Shown: one piece after another, positions 17,364-26,518 of the stretch
How positions within the stretch are numbered: the stretch's first letter is position 1
Layout: the number at the start of each line of letters is the position of its first letter
Assembly: GCF_003286915.1 (NCBI RefSeq)
Contig: NZ_QMFY01000013.1
Coordinates: 106,307 to 170,306, forward strand
DNA from: Pseudochryseolinea flava
GTDB taxonomy: Bacteria > Bacteroidota > Bacteroidia > Cytophagales > Cyclobacteriaceae
DNA: 64,000 nucleotides
Direction of reading: 5' to 3'
Notes under the pieces: generated by a model
The model's database searches: none
Told to the model about the DNA's origin: nothing
What the model saw: only the letters and a program-made list of their open reading frames with translations
Translations under genes and position numbers: made by a program

Positions 17364-18313
17364 TGCCGCCATTGGTCTCAGTGATTTGTTTATGTTTTAA
17401 TCATGAGCGTTTCGTTCGTGAAGCGTTGCGTTCTGTATTCCAACAGACGTATCCCAACATACAAATTATTATCGTTGACGATGCCAGCACAGATCAAAGT
17501 ATGGATGTGATACGCAACGTTGTGGGAAGCAACGCGGATGTGCAAATCGTATCTCTTGATCGTAACATCGGGAACTGCGCTGCTTTTAATCGAGGCCTAG
17601 CATTAGCAAGAGGTAAATATATAATTGATTTTGCAACGGACGATGTGATGCATTTTGATCGCATTGCTCACCAAGTGGCGTTCTTCGAATCACACGACGA
17701 TTCGTGGGGCGTTAATTTCACCGACGCTACTTATATCGATCCTGATGGAAAGTTTATCCGGGATCATTTCGATTACCTACTCGAAAAGAAATTGCTTATG
17801 GCCGTTCCTGAAGGCGACGTCTACACGACGGTGTTGAGCACTTATTTTATTCCGTCGCCGACAATGATGATTCGTAAATCGGTGCTCGATGAACTGAACG
17901 GATATGATGAATCACTTGCCTACGAAGACTTTGATTTCTGGGTGCGTGCATCCAGAAATTATAAATTCAGTTTTTTAAATGAACGGTCTACCCTCATTCG
18001 ACGAAAACATGGGTCTATGTCCGACGGTTGGTATATGCCTGGTGATCGTCAACTCCATTCGACGTACTTGATTTGTAAAAAGGCCGTGGCATTAAATAGA
18101 ACGCAGCAAGATCGTGACGCACTCTTGAAACGTCTCCGTTATGAATTACGGCAGTCGGTGTTTTCTGAGAATCATACAGAAGCAGGTCATTTCTTCGCGC
18201 TCATAAAGGAGATGGGTGCTGCTTCTACAACGGACCGGCTACTGCATTTTATCAATGGACTTCACCTTCCGTTGTCGCGTTTACGTAGCTTATATCAAAA
18301 GATCCGCTATTAA
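17363..18313 (+). CDS. Family 2 glycosyltransferase
   Basis: A 316-residue GT-A glycosyltransferase: VSVICLCFNHERFVREALRSV at the N-terminus, IIIVDDASTDQSMDVI for nucleotide-sugar binding, FATDDVMHFDR as the DXD-like motif, and YEDFDFWVRASRNYKF as the acceptor-side ED motif. No membrane segments, so it is probably cytoplasmic and peripheral, adding sugar to an envelope polysaccharide or lipid. It overlaps the upstream GNAT-like gene by one base. Confidence 0.88.
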   Translation: MPPLVSVICLCFNHERFVREALRSVFQQTYPNIQIIIVDDASTDQSMDVIRNVVGSNADVQIVSLDRNIGNCAAFNRGLALARGKYIIDFATDDVMHFDRIAHQVAFFESHDDSWGVNFTDATYIDPDGKFIRDHFDYLLEKKLLMAVPEGDVYTTVLSTYFIPSPTMMIRKSVLDELNGYDESLAYEDFDFWVRASRNYKFSFLNERSTLIRRKHGSMSDGWYMPGDRQLHSTYLICKKAVALNRTQQDRDALLKRLRYELRQSVFSENHTEAGHFFALIKEMGAASTTDRLLHFINGLHLPLSRLRSLYQKIRY

Positions 18314-18317
18314 ATTA

Positions 18318-19124
18318 TCAATGTTCCCATAGTCGAATTTCGAGCGAGATTCGCGTACGGTCTGCTTGCAAATTGACGGCGCCGCCATGAATCAGATAAG
18401 GAGAAAAGATAAGCACTTCATTGAGTTGTGGATCAGGCCTGACAACATCAAAGTTGCCATCAATGGCGGTAACTGCGGGAACATTAAATTTCATACCATT
18501 CATGATTGCGCCACCGATGGTGCGTTCGATCTTCGACTCTGACCAGTGATGACTGCCGGGGACAATGATCAACGATGATTTTTCATTACTCCCCGCAATC
18601 GGAATGTATAGGTTGATACAATTATCATAGTCTTCCAACCAAATGTCACGGTGTAATGGATTATTGTCGGTGCTATTGGGTCTGACTACTCGGAAATGAA
18701 ATATAGATTGATTATCGAATGGATTTCTAACACGAAGTTTTTTGCCGACAACTTCAGAAACGCGAGTTTCCAGAAACGCGATTGGCACAGGAAAATCAGA
18801 AACCTCTATTAACTTCGTATGCTCCACAGCAGCAAGGTGCGATGTAAAGTCTTGCACGAGCGTATGATACTGGTCTAATACAAAGTTGTCGGGAATAACG
18901 ATGCCGGCTTTACGCCAACAGCGTTGCAATAAAGATCGACATGCTGCTTGAAATATATCCGCTAATGGTGCATCAAAGAGCTTCTCGATCGTGTAACCTG
19001 ACGACGCCATCGCCGTGTTATTGGTCAAGTCGTTTGCATGATGAAGTAACACAACGTTATCACCCCATTGTCGTGCATTTTCAGGTTGATACGAAATCGT
19101 CCTATCATTCACACAATATTCCAT
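18318..19124 (-). CDS. Phytanoyl-CoA dioxygenase-like 2OG/Fe(II) oxygenase
   Basis: A 268-residue protein with a double-stranded beta-helix oxygenase core. The HxD iron motif is in LHRDIWLED, and the distal His and 2-oxoglutarate-binding Arg are in IHGGAVNLQADRTRIS. SLIIVPGSHHWSESKIE is also typical of PhyH-family enzymes. The substrate is unknown. The gene is immediately downstream of rsgA (same strand, no gap) and convergent with the glycosyltransferase 5 bp away, so it could modify the same surface product. Confidence 0.75.
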   Translation of the reverse strand: MEYCVNDRTISYQPENARQWGDNVVLLHHANDLTNNTAMASSGYTIEKLFDAPLADIFQAACRSLLQRCWRKAGIVIPDNFVLDQYHTLVQDFTSHLAAVEHTKLIEVSDFPVPIAFLETRVSEVVGKKLRVRNPFDNQSIFHFRVVRPNSTDNNPLHRDIWLEDYDNCINLYIPIAGSNEKSSLIIVPGSHHWSESKIERTIGGAIMNGMKFNVPAVTAIDGNFDVVRPDPQLNEVLIFSPYLIHGGAVNLQADRTRISLEIRLWEH

Positions 19125-20036
19125 CTACTTTCTATTATCGTCGTTGTCAATCATGCTTAAGTAACTTTCATAACGTTCCAAAGCTATGACGCCATTTTTC
19201 ACCGCCTCTACAACGGCGCATTTAGGTTCTTTGATATGAATGCAGCGCGAACCAAATTTGCAGTCCAATCGTACATCACGCATCTCTGGGAAGTAGTCCG
19301 AAAGTTCTTGATCAGTCATGTCTACAAGACCCCATTCCTTTACACCAGGTGTGTCAATCACAAACGTTTCTTCTGCAATCTTAAACATTTCCGCGAATGT
19401 TGTCGTATGCGTTCCTTTGGAAGAGAAGTCGGAGATGTCGCCTACCGTTTGTGTGATCGCAGGAGAAATCTTGTTGAGCAAGGTGGACTTACCGACGCCA
19501 GAATGGCCGGCGACAAGCGTAATCTTGTTGGTAAGCAACTTTTGTATTTCCGATAGATCGTCCTGCTTTGCGGAAATGGAAAAACAAGTAACACCGATGT
19601 TACGATAACGTGCCATTAACGAATCAACATAGTCACGCGACTCATCATCCAATAAATCGCGTTTGTTAAAAACGATTACTTGCGGAATACGAAACGCTTC
19701 AGCGCTCACTAAAAATCGATCGATGAATCCAAGTGATGTGCGCGGCATCGATAATGTTGCGACCATCATGGCTTGATCGATGTTGGCCGCAAGCACGTGC
19801 GAATGGCCAGTTTTCTTTATCGATTTTCTAAGGATGTGATTTTTTCGATCAAGGATTTCAGTGATCGAGCCGTAGTCATTTTCCAATTCAAAGGAAACGT
19901 AATCACCGACGGCAACTGGGTTTGTCTCCTTGATGCCTGCGAGGCGAATTTTACCACGAACGCGGCAGATATGCTTCTTTCCTTCCGACAGCACATCGTA
20001 GAATGAGCCCGTTGATCGCATTACTAATCCTTTCAT
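19125..20036 (-). CDS. rsgA: Ribosome small-subunit-dependent GTPase A
   Basis: A 303-residue circularly permuted GTPase: OB-fold N-terminus (about 1-70), G4 FNKRDLL before G1 GHSGVGKSTLLNKI and G3 DTPGVKEWGL, then the C-terminal zinc knuckle CKFGSRCIHIKEPKC. The motif order G4-G1-G3 and the Cys-His cluster are diagnostic for RsgA, a late 30S assembly factor. It overlaps waaA upstream by 4 bp (ATGA). Confidence 0.96.
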   Translation of the reverse strand: MKGLVMRSTGSFYDVLSEGKKHICRVRGKIRLAGIKETNPVAVGDYVSFELENDYGSITEILDRKNHILRKSIKKTGHSHVLAANIDQAMMVATLSMPRTSLGFIDRFLVSAEAFRIPQVIVFNKRDLLDDESRDYVDSLMARYRNIGVTCFSISAKQDDLSEIQKLLTNKITLVAGHSGVGKSTLLNKISPAITQTVGDISDFSSKGTHTTTFAEMFKIAEETFVIDTPGVKEWGLVDMTDQELSDYFPEMRDVRLDCKFGSRCIHIKEPKCAVVEAVKNGVIALERYESYLSMIDNDDNRK

Positions 20037-21286
20037 GCGGCGGTGTTTTTAGCGCGGAGTGTTGCTTCGCAATAGGTCAATATTTTTTCAGTAGCGCCCA
20101 AATTTTCTTCTACATACTGTCGCGTTACTTCACACGCTAAAAGAAAACTTTCCGGGAGCGTTACCATTTCATACTTCATCTTCAAATCGGTGTAGTCGGC
20201 AACATCAAAAGCGCCTCCGCGGTTGATGAGGTCAACAGCTTCTTTAAATTTTGTATAGTTCTTGTTGCCAAAGAAAATAGGAACACCATAACATGCGGCC
20301 TCAAGAATATTGTGAAGCCCCTTACCATATGCTCCGCCAATGAAAGCAAATTCTCCATAACGATACAGTTTGGAAAGCATGCCTACATTATCGATGATGA
20401 GTACTTGGAAATCTTCGAGATTGATGTTTGTTGTCTGCGAGTAGCGAATGGATTTCACCTGCAACGCCCGCTCAAGAGAAATTAAATTTTGCTCTGATAT
20501 TTCATGCGGTGCAATGATGAACTTCATCCTATTTTCGTTTATCAAAGGAATGAGTACATCAATATCTTCACTCCAGCTGCTACCGACAACGAATATCTTC
20601 TGATGGTTTTTGAAGTTTTGTATGGTCGGAAGTTCTTCAGCTTGTTTCACGATTTGATAGACGCGATCGAAACGTGTATCTCCCGAGCGTGTGCAATGAT
20701 TGAGGCCAATAGCCTTTAATAATTTTAGCGACTCATCATTTTGTACAAAGAAGTGAGAGATTCGTTTTAGAATTTTTCGATAGAATCCACCATAGGGCTT
20801 AAAGAAAAGCTGGTCGGGACGAAAGATCGAAGAGATGGAGAGAATAGTTGTACGATTGGCAGCCAGTGCTTGCGTGTAATGATGCCAGAATTCGTACTTC
20901 ACAAAAATTGCCAGGGTAGGTTTGATGGCTTTTACAAATCGCTTTGCGTTGGCGGCGGTATCCCAGGGTAAATAATAAACGTGGTCTGCGCCTTGGTAAT
21001 GTTTGCGAACGTCGTAGCCGGAAGGGGAGAAGAACGTGAGCACGATCCGAATTTTTGGAAACACCTTTCGGAGACCTTCGATGACGGGACGGCCTTGTTC
21101 GAACTCGCCCAAAGAAGCACAATGTACCCACACCACGGGTGCGGTATTGGTAGCGTAATCGGCCTGGATCTTCTGCAAAAGTCCTTTTCTACCGGTTACA
21201 AAAGACTTTGCTTTTGGATGAAAGAGTGCCGCAAGCCGCAAGCCTGCCCTCATTAAAAAGATGGACAAGTTATAGAGAATGATCAT
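20033..21286 (-). CDS. waaA: 3-deoxy-D-manno-octulosonic acid (Kdo) transferase
   Basis: A GT30 enzyme that adds Kdo from CMP-Kdo to lipid A at the inner membrane. It has a membrane anchor at the N-terminus (IILYNLSIFLMRAGLRLAALF), WVHCASLGEFEQGRPVIEGL with the GT30 catalytic Glu, and GAYGKGLHNILEAACYGVPIFFGN in the CMP-Kdo domain. I prefer the ATG at 21286 (MIILYNL); an upstream in-frame ATG at 21340 would add 18 residues. The stop overlaps rsgA. Its presence shows that the organism makes Kdo-containing lipopolysaccharide. Confidence 0.93.
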   Translation of the reverse strand: MIILYNLSIFLMRAGLRLAALFHPKAKSFVTGRKGLLQKIQADYATNTAPVVWVHCASLGEFEQGRPVIEGLRKVFPKIRIVLTFFSPSGYDVRKHYQGADHVYYLPWDTAANAKRFVKAIKPTLAIFVKYEFWHHYTQALAANRTTILSISSIFRPDQLFFKPYGGFYRKILKRISHFFVQNDESLKLLKAIGLNHCTRSGDTRFDRVYQIVKQAEELPTIQNFKNHQKIFVVGSSWSEDIDVLIPLINENRMKFIIAPHEISEQNLISLERALQVKSIRYSQTTNINLEDFQVLIIDNVGMLSKLYRYGEFAFIGGAYGKGLHNILEAACYGVPIFFGNKNYTKFKEAVDLINRGGAFDVADYTDLKMKYEMVTLPESFLLACEVTRQYVEENLGATEKILTYCEATLRAKNTAA

Positions 21287-21397
21287 CAAGCGTAAAAATA
21301 CAAAGCTAATGGCACTCGCGGATAATTTTTTATTCCACATCCTGCTACTGCCACGCAGGTAATTTAATTAATTTTAAGACAGTTGAATTTAACATTT

Positions 21398-22468
21398 ATG
21401 AATCCCAGCACCATCACGAAAAAGTGTTTACTTCCCGTTTTATTTTTTATTTGCCTATTTTCTTCGGCATCGCTTCGGGCACAAGAAAGTGACCTTGTTG
21501 AGTTTTTAAGAGCCGGAAAACAAGACGCCTCGAAATTGATGAACGCCTACATGAACCCCATGATTGAGGGGTTATCGTACGGCCTGAACGGCGGATGGGC
21601 ACAAACTGCAAAAGCGCATAAGACGCTTGGTTTTGATTTCATGATCAATGCGAACGCTGTCTTTATCCCTTCCTCGAAGAACTACTTTGACCCAGGTAAA
21701 CTCGGGCTCACAACGGTTACCAGTTTTCAGTCTGACAACGCCAATGGAATGGCGCCGACTATCGTTGGCCCCGCTGATGGAACAACTTATACCACGCAGC
21801 TTGATGTGAACGGTGACGGAACCCCAGATCAAAGTTTTGATATCTCTGGTCCGGAAGGTTTGGATCTTAAGAAAAATATTAAAGTTAGTGGCGTTGTTGT
21901 GCCTACGGCTACTTTAGGTATTGGTATCTATAAAAATACAGATATCAAAATTCGCTGGATGCCGGAAATTGAAGCAAGTGATTCTAAAGTCAAATTGTTC
22001 GGACTTGGTGTAATGCACGATGTCAAACAACATATTCCTGGTATCAAGCTGCTTCCCTTTGATTTGTCAGTCATGGGATCATTCACAAAAGTGAAGGGCT
22101 ACTCTTCGTTAGAAGGTGTATTTGCTGCACCTCAGGGTGGCGGCGAACAGCGCATCAACTACGAACTGAATGCTTGGCTTGTGCAGGCAATGATCTCTAA
22201 AAAGTTCTCGGTTATCACACTTTACGGAGCGCTTGGATACAATGCTGTGAAGACGACGTCAGATGTCGTAGGATCTTATGTGATCTATGATAACCCAAGT
22301 GGTAACGACTTAGTGTATGAAGATCCAATTAGCATGACATTCAAAAACAATGGTTTCCGCGCTACGGCCGGATTCCGCTTAAAGCTTGCTGTAATTTGTT
22401 TAAGCGCTGATTATACATTGCAGGAATACAGCACCTTATCCGTTGGGTTTGGAATTGCTGTGAGATAG
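21398..22468 (+). CDS. DUF6588-like outer-membrane protein
   Basis: A 356-residue exported protein with a signal peptide (LLPVLFFICLFSSASLRAQ), a conserved start of the mature part (FLRAGKQDASKLMNAYMNPMIEGLSYGLNGGW) and a C-terminal beta-barrel rich in alternating aromatic residues, ending LSVGFGIAVR. It resembles the DUF6588 family by eye. I use the ATG at 21398 (MNPSTITKK) rather than the TTG 15 bp upstream. The role is unknown. A terminator follows at 22491. Confidence 0.7.
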   Translation: MNPSTITKKCLLPVLFFICLFSSASLRAQESDLVEFLRAGKQDASKLMNAYMNPMIEGLSYGLNGGWAQTAKAHKTLGFDFMINANAVFIPSSKNYFDPGKLGLTTVTSFQSDNANGMAPTIVGPADGTTYTTQLDVNGDGTPDQSFDISGPEGLDLKKNIKVSGVVVPTATLGIGIYKNTDIKIRWMPEIEASDSKVKLFGLGVMHDVKQHIPGIKLLPFDLSVMGSFTKVKGYSSLEGVFAAPQGGGEQRINYELNAWLVQAMISKKFSVITLYGALGYNAVKTTSDVVGSYVIYDNPSGNDLVYEDPISMTFKNNGFRATAGFRLKLAVICLSADYTLQEYSTLSVGFGIAVR

Positions 22469-22490
22469 TAATAAAACACCACGGTATGAG

Positions 22491-22522
22491 ATAGCCTGCC
22501 AGTAATGGTGGGCTATTTTTTT
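22491..22522 (+). terminator. Intrinsic terminator after the DUF6588-like gene
   Basis: A stem ATAGCC..CCA / TGG..GGCTAT with a GTAA loop is followed by seven T residues. It lies 23 bp past the stop codon and separates the gene from the DUF4421-like gene. Confidence 0.8.
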
Positions 22523-22551
22523 GTAGGTATGATAATTATATCCATAGTGGT

Positions 22552-23580
22552 ATGATGCGTTGGCGACTACTATTGATGATGTGCATGCTCAGATTGATGG
22601 TGCCCACTGGATTTGCCCAGAATAGGGGTCAGGTAAATCCTTACTACCAGACTTATGATAATCAGGTTACTGGCCGCACATATTTTTCGCGGAAGTTTAC
22701 AACTGTCGTTTTGAATGATCGTGGATCTTATACGCTGCGATATCGCCCCAATACGACCTTGAACTTTGGTGTTGGCGCCACATACAAATGGGCAACGCTA
22801 AACTTGGCTTACGGATTTGGTTTCTTAAATCCCGAAGGTGGACGTGGAAAGACGCGCTATCTCGATCTTCAATTTCACAGCTACGGAAGAAAAATTTCTG
22901 TCGATGTGCTGGGCCAATTTTATAATGGATTCTACTTGGGTCCCAAAGGTACTGCTGCCCCCGATGATCGATTTTACTTGAGGCCCGATCTAAAAGTACG
23001 GGCACTCGGTGGAAGCGTGCAGTATATCGTGAACCACGAGAAGTTTTCTTATCGCGCAGCGTTCCTTCAGAACGAGTGGCAGCAAAAGTCGGCAGGCTCT
23101 TTACTGGTGGGACTTGAAATGTTCGCCGGAAGTATTCGGGCAGATAGTACCATCATTCCGACAACGATTGATCAAACATTGGCTGCCGATCAAATCACGC
23201 GATTTTCTTTTGTAGAGTTTGGTCCTAACATCGGTTACGCCTACACCTATGTGTATAACAAACATTATTTTGTGACCGGTGCTGCTGTGTTAAGTCTCGA
23301 CCTGGGTTATAACAATGTTGTCGGTGAACGTACGCGAGATCATCATTTCGGTTTAAATCCCAATACACTATTTCGCATATCGGGTGGATACAATTCGACT
23401 TCATGGGCGATCACTGCGCTCTACGTGTCGAATGCATTGAGGCTTGCAAATCAAGAGGGGCCAACACCAACGTTACGCACTGGTAACTTTAGGGTGATAC
23501 TAACGCATCGCTTTAGGCCGAGCAAAAAAATTAAAAAGTACCTCGAGCCCATCGAAGAAATTCAGGAACAGATAGAGTAA
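22552..23580 (+). CDS. DUF4421-like outer-membrane protein
   Basis: A 342-residue protein with a short signal peptide (LLLMMCMLRLMVPTGFAQ) and a beta-barrel body resembling DUF4421: YFSRKFTTVVLNDRGSYTLRYRPNTTLNFGVGATYKW near the N-terminus, later FVEFGPNIGYAYTYVYNKHYFVTGAAVLSLDLGYN. The charged C-terminus (RPSKKIKKYLEPIEEIQEQIE) extends beyond the last strand. The function is unknown; it is probably a structural or porin-like outer-membrane protein. Confidence 0.72.
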   Translation: MMRWRLLLMMCMLRLMVPTGFAQNRGQVNPYYQTYDNQVTGRTYFSRKFTTVVLNDRGSYTLRYRPNTTLNFGVGATYKWATLNLAYGFGFLNPEGGRGKTRYLDLQFHSYGRKISVDVLGQFYNGFYLGPKGTAAPDDRFYLRPDLKVRALGGSVQYIVNHEKFSYRAAFLQNEWQQKSAGSLLVGLEMFAGSIRADSTIIPTTIDQTLAADQITRFSFVEFGPNIGYAYTYVYNKHYFVTGAAVLSLDLGYNNVVGERTRDHHFGLNPNTLFRISGGYNSTSWAITALYVSNALRLANQEGPTPTLRTGNFRVILTHRFRPSKKIKKYLEPIEEIQEQIE

Positions 23581-23700
23581 TGAAACCTTCTCTGTCGTGG
23601 AAGCTGAATCGAATTTATTTCTAAGATTCGTGTAACTTACGCGCTTTATTTATCGATTAACACTGCTATTCCCTGGTAACCATTAAAACGGATAACTGAT

Positions 23701-24594
23701 ATGAAGAGAGTGAAATTTGATTTCGAGATTTACTTCACCAACGGCGGGGGTATCAAGGGCGACGACTTTCGTCTTGATATTGCAGGCGACGACATCACGG
23801 ATCGCGAACTTGCCGACTACATTGTGAACGACATGAGACTACTCATGGTAGGTGAAACTAAAATACTGAATAAGGAAATTATCAGTGAGCCGCATAAACG
23901 AAAACCATTCAATGCAGATCCTGCTAAAAGCTTGTTTATTGATTTAAGTCACACCATCGAACACGGATTGGTGACTTATAAAGGGTTGCCAGCACCGATC
24001 GTATGCGATTATTTATCGAGAGAGGCATCTCGAAACTTTTATGAAGAAGGTACGGAATTTCAAATCGGAAAAATTGAGATGGTGACGAACACGGGAACCT
24101 ATCTTGATTGTCCTTTCCACCGGTTTGAAAATGGTAAAGACCTTTCTGCGATTACAATTGAAAGCTTTACAGATCTTCCAGCAACAACAATTCGTGTACC
24201 GTATAAAGAGTCGTTGGCTATTACGGTCGATCACGTGAAAAATTATGAAATCAGAAATCGCGCCGTGTTGATTCATACAGGGTGGGGCGATGATCATTGG
24301 AATACAGAACAGTACTATGAAAATCATCCCTTCGTAACACAAGTTGCAGCGGAATATTTGCGTGACTGTCATGTGAAACTGGTGGGTATCGATTCTCATA
24401 ACATCGATGATACAAGAACGCGTAGCAGGCCAACGCACACGACGTTACTAGGCGCCGAGATTCTCATCGTGGAGCATTTGTGTAATTTACACCTGCTTCC
24501 GCAAGACGGATATACTTTTACAGCCATGCCGCCAAAATTCAAAGGTGTAGGAACCTTTCCTGTAAGAGCAATTGCTAAATTGTTGCCAAGCTAA
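23701..24594 (+). CDS. Cyclase-family (KynB-like) protein with N-terminal extension and altered metal site
   Basis: A 297-residue protein whose residues of about 78-295 form a cyclase (PF04199) domain: FIDLSHTIEHGLVTYKGLP, NTGTYLDCPFHRF, VLIHTGWGDDHW, VGIDSHNIDD and a C-terminal Glu in LIVEHLCNL. In KynB-type formamidases the metal motif reads HGTHxDxPxH; here it reads TGTYLDCPFH, so two His ligands are replaced while the Asp and last His remain. About 75 N-terminal residues (MKRVKFDFEIYFTNGGG) are not part of the usual fold. The reaction is unknown and kynurenine formamidase activity should not be assumed. It lies 17 bp upstream of the metallo-hydrolase gene. Confidence 0.78.
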   Translation: MKRVKFDFEIYFTNGGGIKGDDFRLDIAGDDITDRELADYIVNDMRLLMVGETKILNKEIISEPHKRKPFNADPAKSLFIDLSHTIEHGLVTYKGLPAPIVCDYLSREASRNFYEEGTEFQIGKIEMVTNTGTYLDCPFHRFENGKDLSAITIESFTDLPATTIRVPYKESLAITVDHVKNYEIRNRAVLIHTGWGDDHWNTEQYYENHPFVTQVAAEYLRDCHVKLVGIDSHNIDDTRTRSRPTHTTLLGAEILIVEHLCNLHLLPQDGYTFTAMPPKFKGVGTFPVRAIAKLLPS

Positions 24595-24611
24595 CGTACC
24601 ACACACGATCG

Positions 24612-25709
24612 ATGCTCTTCACACTTCTTATTGTCCTGTGTATTCTAACGACGCTTTTGCTCTTTACGGCGTTGATACTTCGACTGCCAGCTTTCGGTAG
24701 AAATCCGTTAGGTGATCGGTTGAAACGAGTTCAAGGTTCAGCACAATATAAAGGTGATCATTTTGAAAATATTGAGAAAACGATGTTGATGGCGGAGGGG
24801 GCTTCGTATACAAAAATGATGAGCGAATTTTTTAAGAAGGGCATCGATCGTGAACCTAAAAAAAAGTTACCATTCGTAAGGACCGACTTACATAGTCTGG
24901 AAAATAATGGGTTCGTGTGGTTCGGTCACTCGTCTTATCTCCTTCGCGTCGAAAATAGAAATATCCTCGTTGATCCCGTTTTTAGTGACCGTGCATCGCC
25001 CATACAATTTGTCGGTATGCGTGCGTACGAAGGCGCCAATACATATCATCCACAAGACATGCCGCCTTTGGATGCCATCATTATTACACACGACCATTAC
25101 GATCATCTCGATTATCAAACCATCAAAGCACTTCAACGTCAAACGAAAATGTTTTACACATCTATCGGTGTAGGACAACATCTGGAGCAGTGGCGTATCC
25201 CAAAAGAGAAGATCGTAGAAATGGATTGGTGGGAGTCATTAGAGATCTTTCAAAACGCTACATTAACCGCAGCGCCAGCGAGACATTTTTCAGGTAGGGG
25301 CATCGTTAGAAATAAAACGTTGTGGTCTTCATTTGTACTAGAAACGCCGGATCTAAAACTTTTTATCGGAGGCGATTCTGGCTACGATCAATCGTTCAAA
25401 AAGATAGGGGATAAGTTTGGCCCATTCGATGTAGCCATTGTGGAGGCTGGTCAGTATGATGTGAAGTGGCCACAAATCCATATGTCGCCCGAGGAGGCGG
25501 TACAAGCGAGTCTCGATCTTCGTGCACGCGTGTTGCTACCTGTACATTGGGGTAAATTTACATTGGCGCTTCATCCTTGGAATGAACCGATTGTTCGTGT
25601 GATGAATGAAGCTGCAAAACGCGATGTCGAAGTGGCAACACCCATGATCGGTGAACGCGTTTATCTCAAGAAAATTTCTTCTTTGCCACAATGGTGGAAC
25701 GAGCACTAG
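24612..25709 (+). CDS. MBL-fold metal-dependent hydrolase (UlaG/NAPE-PLD-like)
   Basis: A 365-residue protein with one N-terminal membrane anchor (about 1-22) and a metallo-beta-lactamase fold: ITHDHYDHLDY is the HxHxDH metal motif, then PARHFSGR, IGGDSGYDQ and LLPVHWGKFTLALHPW. The arrangement resembles the UlaG/N-acylphosphatidylethanolamine phospholipase D-like group. The anchor and group suggest a lipid-like substrate at the membrane; this is inference. It follows the cyclase gene by 17 bp and overlaps the convergent SDR by 4 bp. Confidence 0.85.
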   Translation: MLFTLLIVLCILTTLLLFTALILRLPAFGRNPLGDRLKRVQGSAQYKGDHFENIEKTMLMAEGASYTKMMSEFFKKGIDREPKKKLPFVRTDLHSLENNGFVWFGHSSYLLRVENRNILVDPVFSDRASPIQFVGMRAYEGANTYHPQDMPPLDAIIITHDHYDHLDYQTIKALQRQTKMFYTSIGVGQHLEQWRIPKEKIVEMDWWESLEIFQNATLTAAPARHFSGRGIVRNKTLWSSFVLETPDLKLFIGGDSGYDQSFKKIGDKFGPFDVAIVEAGQYDVKWPQIHMSPEEAVQASLDLRARVLLPVHWGKFTLALHPWNEPIVRVMNEAAKRDVEVATPMIGERVYLKKISSLPQWWNEH

Positions 25710-26518
25710 TGTCCGCGTTCGCGATCTTCAAACATTTTGTTTAATGCCGCCGCTGACCAACTGTCGGGCATGAGTTTGCTCAGTCCGAGTTGTAATTCGT
25801 TTTGAAATCCGATGATCTCATGCTTTTTACCTTGCATCAACGCGTCGTATCCAGCTTGCGCTACGTCGTCAGGATCGGTGTAATCGTCTTGTGAGGATTC
25901 TGACGTTACATCCGTACTTGCTTTCCGAAAAGCATCGCTTTGTGTTGCGCCCGGACTAAGAATGGTAACAGTAATATTTTTATCTCGAAGTTCATGCTGC
26001 AATGCTTCTGAAAAGAAAAGCATAAATGACTTAGAAGCGCCATATACCGCCATTCGCGGCGTGGGCATAAATGCACTAACAGATGCTACTTGTAAAATTT
26101 TCCCGTTGTCTCTCACCAACATGTCTCTTAAAAAGAGTTTGGTGAGGTGGGTCGTGGTCATCACTTGTGTCATGATGAGCGACTGCTCTCTTTCCCAACT
26201 GCTCTCAGCAAACAGTCCGACCTCGCTCACGCCGGAATTGTTAACAAGAATGCTGATAATAATTCCTTCTTCAACAATTTCGTCGTAAAGTTCTTGCGCG
26301 GCAGTGAGCACTGACAAATCTTTTGGAATTATTGAGGTGATCGTGTGTGGATATAAGTTGCGTACATCACTTTCTAGTTGTAGCAACGCACTTGCTTCCG
26401 TATCAACAAGCACCAAGTTGAATCCTTCCTTTGCAAAAATCATTGCGAACGCTCTTCCGAAGCTACTGGTAGCGCCCGTAATCAACGTAAATTGTCTTGT
26501 GCTCAGCAAATCAGACAT
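25706..26518 (-). CDS. Short-chain dehydrogenase/reductase
   Basis: A 270-residue SDR with nucleotide motif TGATSSFGRAFA (SFG instead of the common GIG), ILVNNSGVSEVG, and catalytic Ser-Tyr-Lys (ASVSAFMPTPRMAVYGASKSFML). By eye it is a classical SDR with NADP preference unresolved. It overlaps the upstream PfpI gene by 8 bp, so the two are likely co-transcribed. The substrate is unknown. Confidence 0.85.
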   Translation of the reverse strand: MSDLLSTRQFTLITGATSSFGRAFAMIFAKEGFNLVLVDTEASALLQLESDVRNLYPHTITSIIPKDLSVLTAAQELYDEIVEEGIIISILVNNSGVSEVGLFAESSWEREQSLIMTQVMTTTHLTKLFLRDMLVRDNGKILQVASVSAFMPTPRMAVYGASKSFMLFFSEALQHELRDKNITVTILSPGATQSDAFRKASTDVTSESSQDDYTDPDDVAQAGYDALMQGKKHEIIGFQNELQLGLSKLMPDSWSAAALNKMFEDRERGH

